Numbered from the stretch's first letter, positions 1 through 12,975 are shown. The stretch is 64,000 nt of DNA from Liolophura sinensis (GCF_032854445.1 NC_088295.1:12265385-12329384), one strand, 5' to 3'. The notes: generated from the letters alone by a model not told the origin. Translations and numbers: made by a program.

Positions 1-1656
1 TCAAGTTGAATGTGTCTTATACAGACTTGTCAGTAGAGAGCTGCTTCTAAAGCCAACCGCCACCACTATATCGCTGTAATACTGCCAATGGCTGTAAAGC
101 TGCCAATGTGACGTTAAGCCATAATCATTCATTCTAAAGCCGACGGCCCAGTGATACTTGTGTATGTAAGCAATATGTCCCTTATCCACATCCATCATCC
201 TTAAAATACAAGCATATTATGGCGCTGCATATAGCATGACAGCTGTTGGAAATAGCATACCGATACACCTGTAGGACATTTCAGGCTTCTGCACCTTCTC
301 CTTAAACATGGTGTATTAATTAGTTTTGTATGCTAATTTTATGTATCATATGCTTCTGGAAAATGGCTTTCCCGTCTATGTACACAAATCTGTGTTAAAG
401 TGCTGGAGTTTTGTAAACTGTGCGACTACTAAGACAATATGGTCATTGCTGTTTGAGTATCACCCATGTATGCATTCTGGCAATATGGCGACCACACTGG
501 GTATGTGTATCCTGTACATGCATACAGCTGATAATGGCTGGATGACCTGATGTCATCTAGACCAAGTATTTTGGTCGGATTTCCCTTGTCGGGTACCCGC
601 GGCATGGTGCATGTATCGACAAAGAAATGATGTTTTTGTTTCTAAAGTACTTTAATAAAGCACGGTTTGTATTAAGTTAAATGACATTAAGCTACAAGCA
701 AAACAGAACAAGCGGGTGATATTTTAATGCTTGGACTAAACCGACCTGCTCAGTCATTCACATGTACAAACTGCCACGAAACATCAGCTCCTTCATCTGA
801 GTTAATTACATGTAGGTGTCTACAATGAAACAGCTGATGCGTGATCTGTGAGACGCACTTGTCTACATAACTATACCTTGAGAAGAAAGATCGTGCGATT
901 CTAGAATAAAAGTGAACAAATCAAAAAAGCCATAGTTTGCGATGCATGTAGAAGATCCCAACAATGGCCGGGGTGGTTGGCCTCACTGAGTGACATGGTA
1001 CTGAATCCTTTTGATAAGCTGAAGGCCAGCATGTCAGCTGTCAAGCCTGTGTAAAACAACACAGCCACCGTTGACGTTTTTACCAGGTTATGTATTGTTG
1101 GCAGATTCACATGAAGCTTTTACCGTGAAATTCAATTGTAGTGCAAATACATTTGTCACTTCTTTCGGTGACAGCCAAACAATTTCTGAAATGCTTAACC
1201 CAAATATTGTTGGATTTATCATTTTCTTCTGCCATCTCAGAAGCAAATTCATAAATCACACAGACAGCTAACATTCCTGCAGTGAAGTTCAGATTTATTA
1301 CTTCAGCGATAACAAAGGGACAATTTTAATATACAGTTTGTAGATAATAATAAAAGGATTATGTAAATTGCCTTAAACCAAACATTTCTTACGAATCTCA
1401 AACTAAATTAGAAAATAAGCGAACTTTTTTTGCACATCAACCACATCATCAGTTTTTGTAGAATTATATATACACTGATACTTTATCTTTCTTGTCATAT
1501 TTTTTAACAATGTCTCTTAATTTAAGGTCGTAGCTTGCTCTTAATTACCGCACTTAAATTCCATGTCTCGCATGTCTCATCAAGTGGTTAACATAACACT
1601 CCATACGTATGGCACATTAGGCTAAACATTGGTTCAGTTCTACAGTTCATCTATTT
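1..1656. other. Unique intergenic sequence, nothing recognised
   Basis: AT-leaning, non-repetitive sequence. All open frames are shorter than 80 codons and have neither recognisable protein motifs nor convincing splice or start context. I see no RNA gene, tandem repeat or transposon end here. Confidence 0.5.
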
Positions 1657-1832
1657 ATTAATATAATCCGGCCGTACGTGGGAAGGCCTGCAACTTGCGG
1701 GTGGTCGTGTGTTTCCCCCGTGTCCTGCCCGGTTTCCTGCCACCACAATGCTGGCCGCCGTCGTATAAGTGAAATATTCTTGAGTACAGCGTAAAATACC
1801 AATCAAATAAATACATAAATTAATTAATATAA
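1657..1832 (+). mobile_element. SINE-like retroposon, plus strand, with target-site duplication
   Basis: A body of about 156 bp (1667-1822) ends with the platform CTGGCCGCCGTCGTATAAG, then TATTCTTGAGTACAGCG and a tail of AAATAAAT-type units. The same 3' end recurs at 2.4, 22.0, 31.4 and 34.6 kb. The body is flanked by a 10 bp direct repeat, ATTAATATAA, at 1657-1666 and 1823-1832, which fits target-primed reverse transcription; the AT-rich flank makes this repeat less decisive than others in the window. The 5' end lacks a recognisable tRNA-type A/B box promoter, so the copy is probably 5'-truncated. From memory this tail family is widespread in molluscs. It does not encode protein and would depend on a partner LINE. 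Confidence 0.8.
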
Positions 1833-2392
1833 CAAGAACATGATATAATTTCGTATTTAATGAGGTTCAAAGGCTTTACACCTACAATGTACGTGGCCAA
1901 GATCGTTTGGGTGCCTGGGCTATATCGTGTGTTTACTTCAAACATAAACAAAATAAACAATTCAGTTAAAGGAACACTAGATAGATTCTGAGTTAATGTT
2001 ACCGAAATTTCTGAAGGAGGCGCGAGAGGGGTTAGCTTTTGTGTCTGGGTGATTTCTTCTGTTATTGATCAGAAAATAAAAATGTCCTAAAATTGTCATA
2101 ATTGTATACTTCTGATTTCCTACAGTCTGTAATATTTGCACGCTCATCTTCATTTGGGACTGTGTTGAAGGGATATTACCGCATTAAGTGGCTTGTATCA
2201 GATAGGTGTTTATGATGGGTTTTATTTTGACTGGGACAACGCAGCATTCAGTAGTTTTGTGTCATGTCACAACGTTGACCTTTCTAGAAAGCCGATCCAA
2301 ATGCATGCGTAATTTTAGTTCTGTGTTCTGTAACATGACTGCACAATGGGTAGCACTCACTACTCATGGGTAATCTTCGCCGAGTGCATTCT
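1833..2392. other. Unique intergenic sequence
   Basis: Non-repetitive sequence between two retroposon copies. No open frame above 60 codons and no motif recognised. Confidence 0.5.
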
Positions 2393-2475
2393 CTACTTTA
2401 TGTTTTTTTTTTTTGATTGTTGTTAAGCGCCGTACTCAAGAACATTTCACTTATACGACGGCGACTACTTCATGT
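2393..2475 (-). mobile_element. Short 3'-end fragment of the same SINE, minus strand, with target-site duplication
   Basis: Positions 2404-2464 (61 bp) read in reverse as the last part of the retroposon: GCCGTCGTATAAGTGAAAT, TTCTTGAGTACGGCG, a variant linker, then a poly-A-like tail (T run on the plus strand). It is flanked by 11 bp copies CTACTTTATGT (2393-2403) and CTACTTCATGT (2465-2475), which differ at one base. A direct repeat at both edges shows that this short piece was inserted as such and is not the remnant of a longer copy. Confidence 0.8.
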
Positions 2476-5395
2476 TATATGTGTTACTCTGTATATGGAT
2501 GGGTCTGTTTCTGAGAATTGCATCGAGGGTGCCAATGATGTAGCACACTTGCATTAAAATGGATTGTCTTCTCAAATCTGTGTTTTGCCTCTTTTTCCCA
2601 ATCTTATCCACGAGGACCCGCTGGGAAGGTTTGAAAACCCTATTAGAGGGTATTTGGCATTTCCCCTATGAAGTTTTATTCCCATTACACAGACCTTATA
2701 ATATAAATGAAATTGCTCAAAGTTTGCAAACCAAAAGATTACCATAATAAACCAAACAAGACTATACCCTTTATTGAAAGTTTGAGCAGTTTCCAATGTC
2801 AAGACCTTGTGTATTAACACACCAGGGGTAGACCCCCGCATATCTATAGAATGCTTTCTGTGTAATCGTATATGGAGGAAACCACAGCACCACGTACCAG
2901 ACAAACTAATGTGAAGCTTGCGTGGAATAAACGGAAGCATGAGACCACACAGGTTAAAAGTTTGTGATCCACATCGACGACCAACATTTTAGAAGACCCG
3001 ACACCAGCTAGAGCTCTGCTTGCGTCGAATATGTTCTCATAATAGTACAGCAGCAAATTCTACCTTGAACAGATATACTTCCTCATCTGTAATTAGAATT
3101 TTACTTACACGAATATGTTTATGCACAAGTGAATTAATTTTGTTCCAAAATAGGCACAAAAAGGGATAAAGAATACCCATAATATAATACAACATATTGA
3201 TTACTGGTAGGATTTGCTACCCACAATGTAATAATGTTATATTACGGGTTTTTTATTACACCACGAACGTCTACGTGCCGAGTATGACGCTCGCGCAGTC
3301 TAGTGAACCATAAACTGACCAATCCTTGACATTACTAAGATTTCAGTTGAGGACGTTGAAAATGTTGGCAGGAGCTATGAGCACTGTCTACGCTGGCATC
3401 TCCATGGTAAGGGCGCCCACTGATTTACCTGTCTGTCATTAAGGTGTGTAGCTGAGGCGATTAGTGAGACGAGCTGAACGTGTGAAATGAGCCTTTTCCT
3501 AGACTGCCGCAGTCCATCATTCTGCTATGTTTATTAGTTTACTGTTTGTTACCGATGGCGGCGGTATGCCTGGCTGCCAGTATTGTTGTTGACTTTGCGG
3601 GACGGCAAACTGCGCGTAGTGGGGTTATTTTGACACCATCCGTCAGTGCGGTTGTATGGTATAACGGAGAGCTGTTTGTTGTGAAGATGAGAGTGAGTGA
3701 AGACAGGCTGTCGGAGGGAGACGAGTTAAGCTGAAGACCAGCTGCAGGAACATTATCACTTGGGCTGTACGCTACATAACTCACTTGTCGTCTTCACTGA
3801 TGTTTGCCTTCAATCTTGCAACAGCTTAGAATTTGTTTGGCACAGGCTTGAGGAAATTAGAATACCAGCTTGACAGGGTGTCATCATTTGGCATGCTCAC
3901 GTCGTCTTTCATGTTTTTGACTGTAGACCTTTTAAAAGCCACCAGACAGAGACATTTATTACAGATTGTTTATTACACCTGCTCCAAAGTAGTTAACCCA
4001 TATATATCCTGCAGACGTTTGCTAAGATCGTTAATATCCTTTGCCCAGAAGATCTTCTACTCACATCACTGGGGTGATTTCTCTTAGTCACAGTCATTTT
4101 TACATTTAGAGCCATGTGTAATTGTAGTGTCAACTAGATATTAAAACAGTTTAGGGGCTCAGCAGTGTCCAGGGAGTTCGCTGAACGACATTAATCTGGG
4201 ACTGCTTTTCGTGCAAGTTTAGTACCAACTGAAAATGAAAACAATACTGCACTTCGACGGTATCCAGACAGTTTACTGACCTATAGTGATCAACGATTTC
4301 CATCATTTTAAATGTTCGTTATGTCCGCTGTATTACTCCTATCCTAGCTGTCTTTAATATATTATTAAACGCCATGCTTATAATCATGATGCTTATCTTC
4401 TCCAAGAGAAGAGCTCCATCTGTGGAAATGAAAACCATTGGAGCCGAAACATGTTTTTCTTTCTAAACGGCGAAAAAAAGTTAGTACTTCACAATACAGA
4501 GCGGACGAGTTTCCTGTATGGCCACCTATATATACCAACAAGCTTATCATAGTGACAAACGAGCACGCTCTTCGCTCCGCTTAGGTAAACGCTGACTGTA
4601 GCTGCAAAGTGCTCTAACAGATCGCTAAATTACCGCCGAGTGGAGAAGTTTTGAGATGAACGGTAATGGAGTATCCATCAGGACAAGCTAAATTAAAATG
4701 CTATGTCTTCTGTCACAAGCGTTTAAATCTGATGCAGCTGGCGGTCTGCTGTGCCAGACTCTCTCTCTGAAGTCCGTCCCGATGGAGCCCTAGTTGCTTT
4801 TACACATCTATACCAAGAACACAAAGAAGCATAAATCAGACTGTAAAGCATTTTACTTCACCGTGCGCTTTACCTGGAATTTATTCTATCTTAACTACAA
4901 TCCTTCGTCCTTGCCCTCCGCATGGCTACGTGCGACAGACTTTGAATGTGGCATTTGGTATACATCACATCATCGACCACTGGTACATTATGCAGGACAT
5001 CAGTATGTTACCTTTCTTTAAGAAATTCTTTTAAAAAGGTATGGAGAGACAACTAAGCTTCACCACGTATTGAGATTCTGGACAAAGGTAGCCGTCTTTT
5101 ATTCTCAACTAACCATGATCGAAGATTTCAAACATAGGAATAAGGAATTTTGCTGTTTGTGTTTGAAATGCCAGAAATTGTCGGTCAACATTGTTAATGG
5201 GTATACGAACCCAAGTCTAGCTTGACATGTTATAATGAAGGCCATATCGTATATATGGGGTGAAGTAAGAGATTGTTATCATGTTGTTGCGTATTCAGCT
5301 TGTGAAATACAGGGTCGTTTTCCGCTGCACAGTATTAGTACAGGGCGACCATATGCAGTAATGAGAAACGCAGGCACTGAATAATGTATATTTAC
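2476..5395. other. Unique intergenic sequence
   Basis: About 2.9 kb without clear repeats. The longest frame (122 codons, minus strand, 2572-2940) has no recognisable domain, and several equally long frames overlap it. Nothing assigned. Confidence 0.45.
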
Positions 5396-6225
5396 AGAGC
5401 AGATAATTTTGTAGCAGTGACAGGAACATGCAGTAATTATATGAGCTCACAATCACGTAGTAGTGACAGGAGCAGGTAATCGTGCGATAATGAGAGGAAA
5501 ATGCAATAATTACAGGAGCTCACAATCACATATAGTAGTGACAGGAGCAGGTAATCGTGTAGTAATGACAGGAACATGCAGTAATTAAAGGAGCTCACAA
5601 TCACGTAGTAGTGACATGGGCAGGTAATCGTGTAGCATTGACAGGAGAGTGCAGTAATCACAAAAGGTAATCATGTGGTATTCACAGAAGCTGGTGATCA
5701 CGTAGTAATGGCAGGAGCAGGTAATCGTGTAGTAATGACAGGAACATGCAGATGGAATTACATGCAGGATCAGGTAATCACGTTGTAGTTACATGAGCAG
5801 GCAACCACATATTTGTGACAGGAGCAGGCAGTAAATACAGGAGCAAGCAATCATGAAGTACTGATATCGACAGCTTTTCGTATAGTAGTGGAAGGAGCAG
5901 GTTATCATGTGGTATCAACCTATAAGCGTATAGTAATGAGGAACCGATAAGCATGTAGTAATGACAGTAGCTGATAAGCATGTGGTCGTGACTGAGCTCG
6001 TAATTATGTTGTCATTAATGGAGAAATGTAATCATATAAACTTTAACAACGTTACTAGAATAAGGATTCAATACAAGATTCGGCAAGAACAGGCAATTAC
6101 GTGTTATGTCATGAAAAGAGCAGATACTCATGAGATACTTTGACGGGAACAGGTAATCATGTGATACTACGACAGGAACAGGTTATCACGTGATGCTGCG
6201 ACGGGAACAGGTAATCATATGGAAG
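5396..6225. repeat. Degenerate tandem repeat, ~27 bp unit with ~74 bp higher-order copies
   Basis: The phrase GTAATCGTGTAGTAATGACAGG recurs with variation at roughly 27-30 bp spacing across the block. Near the left end a longer unit beginning GAGCTCACAATCAC recurs at 5443, 5516 and 5591 (spacing 73 and 75 bp). The right end (about 6135-6220) has three ~29 bp copies around CAGGTAATCATGTGAT. Divergence rises in the middle, so the array is old and partly re-amplified at both ends. Open frames across it are by-products of the repeat. Confidence 0.85.
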
Positions 6226-8557
6226 GAACGGCATATGGCCTTTGCACACCAGGAACAAATCTACCCCTTACTGACATCCTCTATAATAACCTGTGTTTTA
6301 TACCTGGTCACCCAACTTCATCCAACCAACACCTTGTTTGACAGACGCACTCAATGTTTTACCTCAGGACAGGCAGCGGATTGCTTTAATAATATAATGT
6401 TGTTTAAATCTGTCTTTTTTGCGATGCTCTGCATCCATGTTTGATAATAGTTTGGCATAAGTACAGATATGAAGGGTGATGACGATACGTGCAGATACAT
6501 TCGGCGTTTATTTCATGGCAACCAACTCCGAATGTTATAATCTTAGGAAAGCATCATTCCAAGATGGCGGATACCCAAATATTTCACCCTGCCAATGATG
6601 GATGAAGATGGTTTTATAAAGGAAAACTAGGTAGGTTGAGAAAGAGAGGAACGAAAGATGGAATGCTGCTGGGAATGCTTTGTGTCGCTGAAATAAGTGG
6701 TATTTTAACCCAATGGCTGTGCCATAAATAGGCCTGGGTGAGTGGGTACTTGATCGCAGCTAATCCATCAAACCAGGCGGCCTACATTAAGCTAATTAGG
6801 GGAGATGGTGTCATAACAGAGAGAGAAATTGCCGAGCTCTGATGACATGTTCCCGCGGTGCACTCGTCTGTCAGGTTGACTTTGATCAGGACACATTTTG
6901 ACAACTCACGCCATTTCTTTACCTGACCAGACTCATAAAATATAGCACAGCCCTTTGTTTGCTCGTTACTGCACCGAGAGAATACAGTCGACGTTTTGTA
7001 ACCGGTCTATTTATTGTTACGCATATACTTACCATCCTTGTTAAGTTTCAAACGGTTCGCCACCTTTGATTTGAAGCTACTGACACCTGACTTTCTCTTT
7101 GTTCTACCGGTTTGACAGATGATTACTTAACGTGATCTGAAGTATTACCAGCTCTCAGAACGACAGAGACGGATACTTTCTGTCGCCAGTACACTCCCGA
7201 CTCTCATTTTTTTATGTATCCCTCACATCTGACGTACCTTAACATATCCTGTAAATTATAGCATCAGTCGTACTCACTATCAAAATTTTTTAACTGACAC
7301 ATAACACTACAAGCTTTTCACATCTTTGATATGTTCGGCTTATATATTATGGTATGAAAAATGCAGTTAGAGTACTTTTTTCTAATTCATGCTGTTAAAC
7401 GCAATAAGCTTGGTTTCGACACCAAGAACTCATTTCATGGCAACCAACTCCAATGTTATAAGGTGACCTCATAATTATTTTGAAAACGATGGTTTAATAT
7501 ATGAGTACACTATACAACAATGTTACCATTTACCTAACTTAATTATTTTCTGTTTTCTATATAGCGCTTGGGAAAATTTCAGTAATTTTTTCCACCACAT
7601 AGATATAAAATTCTTTTACTCCACTAACAAGTCGCGTCTCTATTGAAAGATAAGTAAAATGAAATAATGCTTATTCGTGGTGTTAAAGAACAGTATCGTA
7701 CAAAGTTAGCTGTATTTTCCAATGCCGTTTGTTTAGTAGCATTTCAGAATCAGTTGCGTGATGACATGTTTCCTTGTGTTTAAAAAGGCTATACCGAAGG
7801 GTTTTTTTGCCAAAAAATCCATATTTGCTGATCAAATAACAATTTTTCAAGAATATTCCAAAATATTAACTTTTGGTAAATATCAGCCTTGTACCTGTAC
7901 TGTTTATTGTGTTAAATGGTTCGAAAGTTTCAAAAAGTTATAATGCAACCCGGATTATAAATTTTAGGAACCTTTTTACCGATTTTAAACATGAAAGGTG
8001 AAGGTTAAAAACTGAAAGATAATTGCTTGGGGTACTCTAAAATATTAGCCAAAATTTGATTAAATTGAGCTGATCGAAAAAAAAAATTCGGTGTAGTCTC
8101 CTTAATATACATACTGACAGTTATGGTCCAACTTCATTGGAGACACTACACACCAGGCGTGTTCCATTCTATGCAGATTGAGTCCTAATCTCCCGATCAT
8201 AACAGGAGCTTAAAATTGTGCGCTTATTGCATAATTTATTTTTTATTTACATTTAACCTGTGGGGTATGAAGTAGTTCGAATTCCGCGCCAACCACTTTT
8301 TGTTTAATTGTTTAATTGATGGATTTCAATACGTTAACATAATAGGATGGAAAACTGTACCAGTCGGCTGTTTCGTTCATTCGGTAATTATCAATACGAC
8401 GTCACTGCGTCCTGAAGTGAACAGATATACACAGCTGTTATATTTATAACACTGCTTTTCACAGAAATGTATATGTAATCTCTTTTGAGAGATAACGAGA
8501 GTGAGATTGATCTCACACGACAGAGCAGTGATACAAGGCGTATCAGCATTAGGACTG
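6226..8557. other. Unique sequence containing a dispersed 29-30 bp direct repeat
   Basis: Mostly AT-rich sequence with no gene recognised. The phrase TTTCATGGCAACCAACTCC followed by AATGTTATAA occurs at 6511-6540 and again, with one G missing, at 7433-7461. An imperfect inverted pair (GTGTAGTCTCC near 8091, GGAGACACTACAC near 8139) lies at the right side. The stretch at 7750-8090 is especially A/T-rich. Confidence 0.6.
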
Positions 8558-8651
8558 AAGTCTGTATACTGGCGGTTGTTTAAGTCGCTAACACACGTGT
8601 TGTTAAGTCTGTATACTGGCGGTTGTTTAAGTCGCTAACACACGTGTTGTT
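8558..8651. repeat. Perfect 47 bp tandem duplication
   Basis: Two identical 47 bp copies at 8558-8604 and 8605-8651. Each holds CGCTAACACACGTGTTG, with the palindrome ACACGTGT, an E-box core. Identity of the copies implies a recent duplication. Confidence 0.95.
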
Positions 8652-9479
8652 AAATAGTTAATAGCACACCAGTGCTGATCCTTCCATGCCTGCATTTACT
8701 TGGCCAGAAAAGTCACATTTGTCCAACTTTACGGTACAGCTGCTCAGTCCTGAGCCCTGATTTACAGCTCCCACTTGTCCAGACACCAACAAACACATTC
8801 TACATAAAACACAATAAAGTGAGTAACAAGAGAAGCTTAAAGGAGGCCATTCATCGTGTTATTAAACCTCGGTTCTCCATAAACACCGGCCATTAAATGT
8901 CTGCCGACGTGAACAGCCCGTTTTATAGTCGGCCGTTTGATGGTGGTTTGAAATATCGCCTGTCACAGTTATGGTTTATGAGGCAGAAATATTATAGTTG
9001 TCAGAGTCAAAGAATGTGATAGATCAGCGCGGCTCGCCTAGCCACAGCTGTGATGTGCGCTACACCTTCTGCCTTACAAGACACACTAGCAATTCAAACA
9101 GGGACATTAGTTCAGTATTAGTCGTGTTGTGTGGTAACACGGCAAGTATATTTAATATCATCTCGGGGTGGTCTTTGCAACAGAATGGAACCAAGGGCGC
9201 AGATCAGTTGTCAGCTTTGAACAGCTGGGTGAGGTGAACGAGATTTTGGCAGTTGTCATTGGGTCCACAATTCCGGTGCCATGTCTAAATTTTTTTCGTA
9301 ACTGTGAATCTGTCAATGAAATTCCGTGGATCCAAACGTCAAATGTTGCAACCAATCAGAATACGTTCCTTTCCGGGATACCACAAACTACAAGAACTTT
9401 TTAGAGATGCATATGTCACAATCTGGTGGGATTAAATAAATACGTGACATTTTAGCGAGATGTGACATTGTGGTGAGAT
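8652..9479. other. Unique intergenic sequence
   Basis: No repeat or gene recognised. Several overlapping short frames (under 85 codons) around 9000-9400 have no familiar motif. Confidence 0.45.
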
Positions 9480-9910
9480 TAAATAAACATAGCATTTTGT
9501 TGAGACTAACGTACAACACACAACAGATCAGACACAGGCTATCCACACCACAGAGTGAGTGCTTGGGGTTTAACGTTGTAATTAATTTTTCAGTCAAATG
9601 ACGACGATCCACACCACAGAGCACACACAGGCCCCACACAACAGATCAGACACAGACCCTCCACACAACAGATCAGACATACACCCACATACAACAGATC
9701 AGACAAAGACCCTCCACACAACAGAACAGACACACACCCACACACAACAGAACATACACAGACCCTCCACACAACAGAACAGGCACAGCACCCCCCCCCC
9801 CCCCCCCAACACACACAACACATCAGACACAGACCTTCCACACAACACATCAGACACAGACCCTCCACACAACCGAACACAAACAGATGCTCCACGCAGC
9901 ACACCCTCCG
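9480..9910. repeat. CA-rich tandem repeat, ~26 bp unit, with a 17-base C run
   Basis: The unit is built from CCACACAACAGATCAGACACAG, with copies about 26 bp apart from roughly 9600 to 9905. A pure run of 17 C lies at 9791-9807. Both strands stay open over more than 100 codons because the sequence contains few stop-forming triplets; this is not evidence of coding. A short retroposon piece interrupts the left part (9556-9606). Confidence 0.85.
9541..9621 (-). mobile_element. Short retroposon 3'-end fragment with 15 bp target-site duplication
   Basis: Positions 9556-9606 (51 bp) read TGAGTGCTTGGGGTTTAACG, a short linker, then TTTTTCAGTCAAATGACGACG. On the minus strand this ends in CGTTAAACCCCAAGCACTCA, which from memory is a common mollusc SINE 3' end carrying an ACTC-type tail. 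ATCCACACCACAGAG stands on both sides (9541-9555 and 9607-9621). Because the host is itself a CA-rich repeat, part of this flank match could be array similarity, but the junctions are exact. Confidence 0.65.
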
Positions 9911-12900
9911 CGGAACAGTTGTGATGCGAACCGTCAATAGTTGATTGACATAGTTGTGTTTAAGCAGTTGAAAGATTCACATTAAAAATATACAAATGAG
10001 CCATAGTGGCAAACGGTGGTTGTTTCCTTTTTTTTTCTTGGAAAATATATTCGTGTAAGGACAAAAACTGTAAATAGAGCCCTGGTTCATGGCGAATTCT
10101 GGTGAGGGGGAGTCTGTCGCCCAGCGCCCACCTGGTGCGAGGCTCAAGGGCCTTATCTCCATATGAAATATAACTGGTTGAGCTTAAAGAATTATCACCC
10201 TTGCATGAGGACAATTTAAAGCTCTTGGGGATTAGGTTTATTATATCACTTTTGAGTGAGATATTGAAGAGGCATTACTCAAGTGAACAGCTGCATGGAA
10301 GTGAGTGGACTGTAGTGAGTTTTGGGAGAGTTGATCCCCTGAATACGGGGGTGTATCTGCTAGCACCATAGGTGGTTACCGGAGAATGGAACAGCCATTT
10401 CGTCAGTAAATACATAGTAAATCATACTTTCTTTTGAACTGTCTTAGGAAATTGCCCTGAGGAAGATATATGACCAGTAGAAGGACGTTTTTGTGTTTGA
10501 AAACTACTCTGTATGATATATGAAAGGCATAAAATTCAAAGTATCCAACCTGTTATCAATTCTGTCTGGATATTTCAAAAACAATGTGTATAATAAGTTG
10601 AATGTCCAGCTCAAACGACACAATACGTTATTTACGATTAATGTGTCTACGCTCCAACCTTCACCCAACTATGCTTACAAAAATCGCCATTTTGGGACGG
10701 AAAATAAGTATAATCTAGTTATGTAACCATTGGAAGACATAAACATTTTTGACAAGTAATTCGTGTTAACTGTTTATTTTAAAGTGGAAAGTTGCTGCAG
10801 TTACCCATATTATCGTTAATACTGAGTGTACTGGGCGAAATGTCCACAGCTCACCACAACAGCGGGGCGCTCACTTGGTATAAGAGCTCACCCCAGGCTC
10901 GCAGGTCTGTGCGTTGAAGGCCATGGAACTGTCAGTAGCATGGACGTAGGTAGGCAAACCTGCCCAGGAATTCCGTTATCACCTACCTAATATATCGTCT
11001 TTTAAGCCTAAGTACTTGATCCTTTTAACTGTAATATACGGCGTGAGTTACTTTGATGATAGCGGGCCATTGCCTGGCTATGTTTTATGAGTGACTCTGG
11101 TTGGTTTTTATGTCGCCAGCTTGAGGCGTTCATGTCCCTATGGGCTGGTGACTTAGGGAAAACCCTGATGAAACTGTCACCTATAAATCCCTGCAAAACG
11201 CTCTGCCGAGAAAGATGAATAACTCCTAATCAGGAGACGCCGCCACACAATCTCCCTTTATCTCGCCCATATTTCTACCTCATGTCAATCCGAGTGGGAA
11301 AGCTGTTGCTCATAAAAAATTTATGACCACCTCTTTTGCGTAATTCTACACATTCTCTCCCATTTTAGGACAGCGTCGTCTAGGAGACAATGAAACCCTT
11401 CACCGCAGTATAGGTGACAAACCCGTGTACATTACGTTTATGGTCATTTATTAGCTTTTACAAACTTTTAAAAGGTATAATTCCGAAGTCGCACAAAGCA
11501 ATAACCATGGGGAAAAAGTACTCGGGAGTGAAAGCTGAATTTGTGGATCTCATTTAAATTCCTTGGTTTTATTTTCTCGACAGATTGTTGTGACAGATTA
11601 TCTATAATCATATATTTTTTATGAAACCACAAAATATCTGCGATTTAAACATGATCTTTATTATGGTTAGTAACAGGTATAGAGCTGTATGTTTTTCGAT
11701 AACGACCTTGGCGGAATTTCTATTCTTCGCTTGGTCTAACGAGAAGAAGCCTTCATAGTATTTCCTTCGAGATGGTGGCTACATTCAATATGGCCGCCCT
11801 TGCAGGTTCTCAATGCAGGAAAAAGCCTGCTTACGGACTGACTGACACATACAATGGACTGAAAAGAACAACTGAGATTTAACAACGACACGTGTAATGT
11901 AGATAAATGTAAAATAAATTTACTACTGAAGCAAAGACTTCAACAGAATTGTTCATTTAAAAAGTGGCCACCACACATGTACGACAGAGCGTTACTCACG
12001 ATGGAGGCTGAACAGTCAGGTTGCCAGAGAAGCGCGGGAATATTAGATTTTAGGTAGAAGAAGAAGGATAGAGTAGAGTTGAAGATCGTTTTTTACGGCT
12101 TTTATAATTTAGAGCCTTTTGATATTAGATAAACGTCTCAGTGAGCTGAAAATCCATGATTCAACAGTGTGTCATATTCAGACAGACGCATCTATATATG
12201 AACGGTCCATATCACTGACGTGAATAATTATGACTGGTTCCCTTAAGACAATGAAGACAACACGGTCAGCATTAGTTTCCAAACCATTAGCGCTTGTGCC
12301 GATTGACGTCCGCTAGAGAGGTTCGGTGAGAGAGTAGACGCTACATGGTCGGTGTTAGTTAACTGCCTCTCCACTGATTTATGAGAGAAGAGGTTGCGTT
12401 TTGAGAGGTCATAAATAACAAGCTTGTGACAGTCCACTTAGCTGGCTTTTGTCACCTGAGCGGTTCAACTACTGTTAAACATACCCTAGTCAGTTCGGCT
12501 AGATAGCAAACTCAGCGCCATGGCGGACAAGCCAACCTGATCTAAGACCTCGTCAAGTATCGGGTTTTTCCGTGACATCGGGTCACATGATAAATTCGTG
12601 GAGTTCAGGAAGATCGGTGATAACTCTCATAGAACAAGCAGCAATCGAGTCCTGCAGAGCCATGAGCGGAGCGATTACCGTGGACAAAATGGTGTTATCT
12701 TCCCTGAAGAGACTTTCGATTCTGTCAGAGGGTCTCGTCCTTACAGACTGCTGGTAGAAGGCTTTACCGACAGATGTAACCCAGTCAGGCGCCACGCCAT
12801 ACAAACCGCTGATGGATCCACTGACGACTTCAATACACGGCTATAAACTAACATTTATGTAAGCTGTCAAAAACACGCCATATTCGGGAGAGATTACACG

Positions 12901-12975
12901 AAGATGCACAGAGAAGTCTCGAGGAACCCTCACGTACACACACATAAATCCACTCCACTTCAAACAATCCACTTA
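9911..12975. other. Unique intergenic sequence
   Basis: About 3 kb with no recognised gene or repeat. Short frames on both strands overlap around 10-10.2 kb and 12.2-12.8 kb without recognisable domains. Nothing assigned. Confidence 0.45.

Noticed and set aside
9590-9937. Frames above 100 codons in the CA-rich array
   Set aside because: Low-complexity sequence with few stop triplets; both strands open.
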